A stretch of DNA of 64,000 nt from contig BMSW01000011.1 in assembly GCA_014649355.1 (NCBI GenBank), positions 178,643-242,642 on the forward strand, in the 5' to 3' direction. The notes beneath the pieces are model-generated. The model was not told where the DNA came from, ran no database searches, and worked only from the letters and a program-made list of their open reading frames with translations. Position numbers and translations under genes: made by a program. Shown piece after piece: positions 59,962 to 64,000 of the stretch. Source of the DNA: Streptomyces althioticus. GTDB taxonomy: Bacteria; Actinomycetota; Actinomycetes; Streptomycetales; Streptomycetaceae. Numbering within the stretch: position 1 is the first letter of the stretch; every line of letters begins with the position of its first letter.

Positions 59962-60720
59962 TCAGGGCGTGGGGATGCCCGCCGGGCGGGCCGGGCGGCC
60001 GAAGCGGGCGGGCACGCCCGGCGAGTACAGCACGCTGACCGGCTCACCGGCCGACGCGGGCAGCCCCGCCGCCGCGACCAGGTCCTCCTGGCACTCCAGC
60101 AGCTCGGCCCGGTACAGCGGCCAGCGCGGATGGGCGTTCGGCAGGTACATCGGCCGCCCGAAGAACACGCCGTGCATGCCCCAGCGGGCGGTGAGGAAGT
60201 GCTCCAGCTCCGTCGGCCGGTCGACCGCCTCGCCCCGCCGCACGGTGAGCCGCGTCCCCGCGCCACGCGGCCCGGGAAGGCGCCGGGAGGCGGTGTACGT
60301 GACGGTGCGGTCGTCTTCGTGCCGTACGCGCATCCGCGACCAGACGTACGGCATCCCGAAACCGAGGCGGCCGACCAGGACCGGGATCAGCCGGGAGGCG
60401 TCCAGGGACAGGAACACCACACCGCGCCGGCCGTGGTCGTCCACGGAGTAGAGGCGGACGTTGGTCTCGGGGAAGCTCCCCAGGTACGGCACGCCCGGCA
60501 GCCGCAGCCACCCCACCCGGTGCATCCGGAACGCGACGAGACCGACGTACGTCACGCCGTCCAGGGTGTCGGGCACGGCGCCCGGCGGCAGCAGCCCCGC
60601 CACGTCGGCCGGGTCCACCGCCCAGTGCACGAACGTCAGGTCCAGCCAGGACTGGGTGAGCAGCGGACGCGCGATCGCGTCCGGCGGGTCGGGCGTCACG
60701 GGCTGCGGGGTCGACGGCAC
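59962..60720 (-). CDS. DUF2071 (YqjF-like) protein
   Basis: The 252-residue protein carries the DUF2071 pattern: LTFVHWAVDPADVAGLLPPG, VTYVGLVAFRMHRVGWLRLPGVPYLGSFPETNVRLY (in parts) and a C-terminal TELEHFLTARWGM. It belongs to the acetoacetate decarboxylase-like fold, but the family's role is unknown. I chose the GTG at 60720; GATACT lies six bases before it and no Shine-Dalgarno is seen, so it may be translated from a leaderless transcript. Confidence 0.85.
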   Translation of the reverse strand: MPSTPQPVTPDPPDAIARPLLTQSWLDLTFVHWAVDPADVAGLLPPGAVPDTLDGVTYVGLVAFRMHRVGWLRLPGVPYLGSFPETNVRLYSVDDHGRRGVVFLSLDASRLIPVLVGRLGFGMPYVWSRMRVRHEDDRTVTYTASRRLPGPRGAGTRLTVRRGEAVDRPTELEHFLTARWGMHGVFFGRPMYLPNAHPRWPLYRAELLECQEDLVAAAGLPASAGEPVSVLYSPGVPARFGRPARPAGIPTP

Positions 60721-60795
60721 GGCGCCAGTATCGCGGAAGGCGCGTACCCCACATGGCCCTGGCCGCGGCCCGGGGCGCTCGGCGACGCTGGACAC

Positions 60796-61128
60796 ATGGA
60801 GAAGCTCTCGCTCGACGCCCTTGTCCGGACCCACCTGGAGCAGGCCGCCAGCGCCTCCAGCGGCCGCAGCGCGACCACTGTGTACGGCGGTCACGAGCAC
60901 ACCCTGCGCCAGACCCTCCTCGCCCTGACCGCCGGCACGGGGCTCGCCGAGCACGACAGCCCCGGCGAGGCCACCCTGCTCGTCCTGCGCGGCCGCGTCC
61001 GCCTCACCAGCGGCGACAGGGACTGGGAGGGCCGCACCGGTGACCTCCTCGTCATCCCGAACGCCCGGCACGGCCTGGAGGCGCTGGAGGACGCGGCGGT
61101 GCTGCTGACGGTGGCGAAGAAGGGCTGA
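60796..61128 (+). CDS. cupin-domain protein
   Basis: The 110-residue single cupin has LAEHDSPGEATLLVLRGRVRL and GDLLVIPNARHGLEALEDA, two conserved cupin motifs. The first has only part of the usual metal ligands (E, H) and the second retains its His. It could be a metal-binding or small-molecule-binding protein; no specific function is claimed. ATG 60796, no evident ribosome site. It is two bases from the following gene. Confidence 0.85.
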   Translation: MEKLSLDALVRTHLEQAASASSGRSATTVYGGHEHTLRQTLLALTAGTGLAEHDSPGEATLLVLRGRVRLTSGDRDWEGRTGDLLVIPNARHGLEALEDAAVLLTVAKKG

Positions 61129-61130
61129 CG

Positions 61131-61770
61131 GTGACCGGAGACGGTAGGCCGGTCGAGGAGTTCACGGCAGAACTGCTCGCCCGGGAGGTCTTCGGCCCGC
61201 TCGGCGGGGTGGTGGAGATCGGAGCGGTGAACGCCACGGGCACGTGGCGCCTGGCCGACGTATCACTGGGCGACTTCCTGCACGGGCGCAGGGCCGAGGT
61301 GGACGTGCTGCTGGCGCGCCTCCGGTCGGCCTGCGCCTTCGACAGCACGGCGATGAGCATCGCCTGGGACCTGGGCTGGCTCCGCCCCCACGACGTGACC
61401 GCCGCCTCGCTGCTCCTCTGGTCGGGTGGGCTGACGGGCGTCCCGGACGACCCGGCGGAGCTGGAGTCGCCGGCGGTGGTCCGGCACATGTGCCAGGTCG
61501 GCGCGGACCTCCAGCTCACGCGCCTGCTGCACGCGTCGGTGACCGCGGCGGTGACGGCCGGCACGGAGGCGAAGCGGGGCGCGCGCACTGGCGGCCGTAC
61601 TGACGGCGGCCTGCGCCCTCTCGGGTGGGCCACGCCCGTCGGACGTTCTGCGTCTGTGGCGGGTCGCCCACCTCGTGCACGTCCTCCGCCCCGGCTCGGA
61701 CGCGTCGGACGCCGGCCGCTCGGCCTTCCGGGCGTACGAACACGTCCTGACGGCGACCTTCGGCGACTGA
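61131..61770 (+). pseudogene. frameshifted gene of unknown function
   Basis: Coding opens at GTG 61131 (MTGDGRPVEEFTAELLARE) and runs about 150 residues in good codon use, then passes near 61575-61586 (a CGGGGCGCGCGC run) into a second frame that reads ARALAAVLTAACALSGG ... LRLWRVAHLVHVLRPG and ends FRAYEHVLTATFGD at TGA 61768-61770. Removing one base in the run restores a protein of about 212 residues. The first frame alone ends in shadow-like Arg/Pro sequence at 61793. Family unknown. Homopolymer-like context makes sequencing error a real possibility. Confidence 0.6.
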
Positions 61771-61847
61771 CGGGCCCGCGTCCGACGCGATGACGGCTCG
61801 GTGGCACCATGTCGGCACGTCATCGACCGAAGGGGGACGCCGGCGTC

Positions 61848-62495
61848 ATGGCCCGTTACATGGAAGCGCTGACCGTCGAGCGGGGCGGTTTCCGGATCAA
61901 GGTGCCGGAGAGCTGGTGGGAGTTCGACGTACGGCCGGAGTCGCGGGACGACTCGATCCACCGCATGGTGACCGAACGCCTGCGCGCCCACCCCGAACTG
62001 GCCCCGCACCGCGACACGTACATCTCCTTCCTGCGCAAGGCGGCGGCGGACGCCTGGAAGTCGGGCGCGCTGTACTGCGGCTGCATGGCGGAGACCTTCG
62101 GGGGCGACACCCCGATCACCGGCTCGGTCACCGTCTCGCTGGTCGGCGGCCGCACCAGCAAGGGCGACCCGCTCCCCACCGACCCGGAGGCGGTCGCCGC
62201 CCAGCTCGCGGTCAAGGAGGCGAAGCGGGAGGGCGACTCCTGGCGCAAGGTGACGACGGTCGACATCCCGGGCGTGGGCCCGGCGGCCCGGACGTACGGC
62301 ATCGAGGACGTGCCGGTACCGGGCGACGAACTCGGCCGCACGATCCGGGCGGTGCTGATGCAGACGTTCATCCCGGTGCCGGGGCAGGAGGGCAAGGTCG
62401 CCCTGGTCGCGGGCAGCAGCCAGGTCCTGGACCTCGCGGACTCCTTCTTCGACATCTTCGACGCGATCACGTCGACGTTCCGGTTCGCGGACTGA
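61848..62495 (+). CDS. protein of unknown function in the toxin neighbourhood
   Basis: I do not recognise this 215-residue protein. It opens with RYMEALTVERGGFRIKVPESWWEFDVRPESRDDS (in parts), has a mostly alpha/beta body with a CGC pair (ALYCGCMAETFGG), and ends DLADSFFDIFDAITSTFRFAD. No signal peptide or membrane segment is seen. The start at 61848 has AAGGGGG 11 bases upstream; 61809 is an alternative. It precedes other unknown genes and a toxin-like gene and may be a secretion or immunity helper; that is inferred from position. Confidence 0.7.
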   Translation: MARYMEALTVERGGFRIKVPESWWEFDVRPESRDDSIHRMVTERLRAHPELAPHRDTYISFLRKAAADAWKSGALYCGCMAETFGGDTPITGSVTVSLVGGRTSKGDPLPTDPEAVAAQLAVKEAKREGDSWRKVTTVDIPGVGPAARTYGIEDVPVPGDELGRTIRAVLMQTFIPVPGQEGKVALVAGSSQVLDLADSFFDIFDAITSTFRFAD

Positions 62496-62543
62496 GCGGA
62501 CTGAGCGGACTGAACGGACTGAGCGGACTGAACGGGCTGAGCG
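62490..62543 (+). repeat. nine-base tandem repeat, six copies
   Basis: GACTGAGCG or GACTGAACG is repeated six times (last copy GGCTGAGCG) from 62490 to 62543. The TGA of the first copy is the stop of the upstream gene; because the period is nine, the other five TGA codons lie in the same frame. The next gene's ATG follows at 62547. Confidence 0.9.
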
Positions 62544-62546
62544 GGC

Positions 62547-63014
62547 ATGACGCGGTCGTGGGACTGGGCGACGGGGGAGGGCCTCCTGGGGCTCGACAGT
62601 CCGGAGGAGTGGGACGCCGCATTCGAACGCGGTGAGCGGAGTCTGGGCACGGCGGCGATCGGCCTGGCCTTCAACTGCCCGCTGGAGGACGCCTCCCCGC
62701 GTCTCGTTCGCGCGACGCAACTCCCGGACACCGACCAACGCGGCTTCGCCTTCACGGCGGTGGGAACGGCGGCACGGCTGAACGGGGCACTGACACCGGA
62801 GTTGTACGAGGTGCTGCGCGCGGCTGGCCCCGGCCGCAGAAGCATCGCCGTGAACGCCGTGGACGACACCCTGACCTTCGTACGGTTCCGCGACCTGCCG
62901 CCGTGGCTGAAGTGGAGGGTGGTGTACGTGACGGTCCGGGACAAGCTGGAAGGCTGGTGGTTGCGGGGGGAGGACGCGGCGCGTCGCGTGTGGCAGGTCG
63001 TGCGCCGTGGGTGA
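62547..63014 (+). CDS. protein of unknown function
   Basis: This 155-residue protein starts MTRSWDWATGEGLLGLDSPEEWDAAFERGERSLG (in parts) and contains a central hydrophobic GFAFTAVGTAARL segment, possibly a short helix, and a Trp-rich end (WLKWRVV, GWWLRGEDAARRVWQVV). No family recognised. Its start lies right after the nine-base repeat and it has no good Shine-Dalgarno apart from GAGCGGGC. Confidence 0.65.
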   Translation: MTRSWDWATGEGLLGLDSPEEWDAAFERGERSLGTAAIGLAFNCPLEDASPRLVRATQLPDTDQRGFAFTAVGTAARLNGALTPELYEVLRAAGPGRRSIAVNAVDDTLTFVRFRDLPPWLKWRVVYVTVRDKLEGWWLRGEDAARRVWQVVRRG

Positions 63015-63073
63015 CGAGGCACTGGCGGAGGGGGAATCGAGAATGAGCTGGGTTTGAGGGGAGGGGGCTGGAC

Positions 63074-63604
63074 GTGATTGTTCCTTCGAGGTTGCTGGGA
63101 GACCTGCTCGAACAGATCGGCCAGAAACGAGCGGCTCATCTGGCGCTGGACTTCGCACGGTACGTGTTGGATCTGGAGCGGGACGAGATCGAGGAGCCCG
63201 TGTGGGCCGCGTGCCTGGAGTACGTCGAGGCGTGTCACGAGGCGATTGACCTCGGGAAGGTTCCTCCTCGGCTGTCCGAGGCGAAGGAGCGACTGTGGGA
63301 AGCCGCCGCACGGTGGAACACCGACAGGCACGTCCTCGCCCGGGGAGCGGGGCTGGTTCTCGACGCCGCACGGGTCGGCACCGAGCAGATGCTGGCCAAG
63401 GCGGCGGGGCATGGCCCCTCCACCCCTATCCCTTGCCTCTACATGGCCCGCCGGCTCCAGGCGGAAGTCGGCCACTGGGCCGCGCAGCACCGTCCGGCCG
63501 GCACCGACGAGCGACTCGCCGCTCGTCGCGCCCGCTGGGAGGAAGCCCGCTGGCAGGTGCGGCACGTCATCGCGTCGGAACCGAACCCACACGGGGACGC
63601 GTGA
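63074..63604 (+). CDS. protein of unknown function
   Basis: This 176-residue, mostly helical, soluble protein starts at GTG 63074 (MIVPSRLLGDLLEQIG) and has repeated acidic/basic helices (FARYVLDLERDEIEEPVWAACLEYVEACHEAID, in parts). No signal or membrane segment. Such helical proteins often stand upstream of polymorphic toxin genes and may act as chaperones or immunity proteins; the evidence here is only positional. Confidence 0.7.
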   Translation: MIVPSRLLGDLLEQIGQKRAAHLALDFARYVLDLERDEIEEPVWAACLEYVEACHEAIDLGKVPPRLSEAKERLWEAAARWNTDRHVLARGAGLVLDAARVGTEQMLAKAAGHGPSTPIPCLYMARRLQAEVGHWAAQHRPAGTDERLAARRARWEEARWQVRHVIASEPNPHGDA

Positions 63605-63616
63605 GGAGGAGCGGCC

Positions 63617-63742
63617 ATGCGCATCGGCACGGGAGTCGTCCACGCCTGTCGGGGAGACGGACCCCCCAAGAACTCCTGGTCCGGTACGAGTGAGCCCCCT
63701 GCTGACGTGACGGTGATCGTGGCCCCAGCACGTGGTGAGTAG
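63617..63742 (+). CDS. possible small protein, 41 residues
   Basis: ATG 63617 is 12 bases after the previous stop and has an excellent GAGGAGGAG eight bases ahead. The frame runs 41 residues (MRIGTGVVHACRGDGPPKNS ... VTVIVAPARGE) to TAG at 63742. Codon use is not decisive. It is the best use of the ribosome site, but a non-coding reading remains possible. Confidence 0.45.
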   Translation: MRIGTGVVHACRGDGPPKNSWSGTSEPPADVTVIVAPARGE

Positions 63743-63857
63743 GCCCGACTGACGCCCCTGCGGCGAGAAGGGCCGCTCTTCCGATCGAACTGTCGTGCCG
63801 GGTAAGTTCACGTGTGCATACGGGTGTTGGCGATGTGCGCGTGACGGGGGTTGCGGG

Positions 63858-64000
63858 ATGGCGGGTCACCGGCCGACTGATTGGCATGTCCTTGATCTGG
63901 ACAAGGATCCGACGCCTGGTGACCCGGAGCGGGTGCGGAAGCTCGCGAGGTTCCTGCACGACTTCGCCGATGACGTCTCCGAGGCGTTGCGTCTGGTGAA
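63858..64000 (+). CDS. N terminus of a polymorphic toxin/T7SS-type secreted protein (cut by window end)
   Basis: ATG 63858 opens MAGHRPTDWHVLDLDKDPTPGDPERVRKLARFLHDFADDVSEALRLV (in parts), which runs off the window edge. This opening is very similar to the N terminus of large actinomycete proteins annotated as putative T7SS-secreted or polymorphic toxins, in which a helical WXG-like domain leads a long repeat and C-terminal toxin. Only 47 residues are visible, so the toxin domain is unknown. Confidence 0.7.
   Translation, partial: MAGHRPTDWHVLDLDKDPTPGDPERVRKLARFLHDFADDVSEALRLV

Overview
The window is very GC-rich (strong G/C at third codon positions, many GTG starts and one TTG start, ATGA/GTGA overlaps, WhiJ-type XRE/DUF397 pair) and carries the rpmG-hadAB-secE-nusG-rplKA-rplJL-rpoBC-rpsLG-fusA-tuf core. 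It is a Streptomyces chromosome, from the conserved core region. Gene order agrees with what I recall of the S. coelicolor core around SCO4594-SCO4683, but no database comparison was made.

Layout. 1-7.0 kb (mostly minus strand): 2-oxoglutarate:ferredoxin oxidoreductase korAB, a NarL-type response regulator and two paralogous membrane histidine kinases. 7.2-17.3 kb: a tightly overlapping ten-gene NADH-dehydrogenase-like operon (nuoA,B,C,H,I,J,K,L,M,N) that lacks nuoD,E,F,G; its NuoC carries a long tail with five copies of an Arg/Ser peptide. 17.5-21.1 kb: HtpX protease, YccF protein, APC permease, GlsB-type protein, YajQ. 21.3-25.3 kb: an accessory pocket with a tRNA-Tyr-like remnant, a membrane protein, a TPR remnant, a small Cys protein, a reductase-like protein and a degenerate amidohydrolase. 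25.5-29.8 kb: tRNA-Thr, tRNA-Met, rpmG, hadA, hadB, murB, a frameshifted gene, adenosine deaminase. 30-50.2 kb: aspC, tRNA-Trp, then the transcription/translation supercluster with attenuators and terminators at most junctions. 50.3-56.1 kb: two TetR regulators, each divergent from a metabolic gene (NAD(P)-binding reductase; aldo/keto reductase plus a luciferase-like oxidoreductase), and a secreted GH10 xylanase with a clear operator. 56.1-64 kb: a broken toxin beside a DUF6247-like gene, an XRE/DUF397 pair, gdhA, a DUF2071 protein, a cupin, a frameshifted gene, and a run of unrecognised small genes leading into the start of what looks like a polymorphic toxin, cut by the window edge.

How the genes work together. 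KorAB would produce reduced ferredoxin from 2-oxoglutarate, and the adjacent Nuo-like operon has membrane and connecting modules but no NADH-input module, so a ferredoxin-fed or otherwise non-NADH complex is a reasonable hypothesis. The missing NuoD is the main puzzle. The 25-50 kb block is ordinary essential machinery with well-preserved signals. The most unusual observations are the NuoC repeat tail, the D/E/F/G-less nuo operon next to korAB, the 45-nt tRNA-Tyr-like minihelix unit at a locus where I recall SLP1-type elements integrate, and the right-edge toxin neighbourhood with a nine-base repeat that stacks six in-frame stop codons. No integrase, transposase, CRISPR array or rRNA gene was seen.
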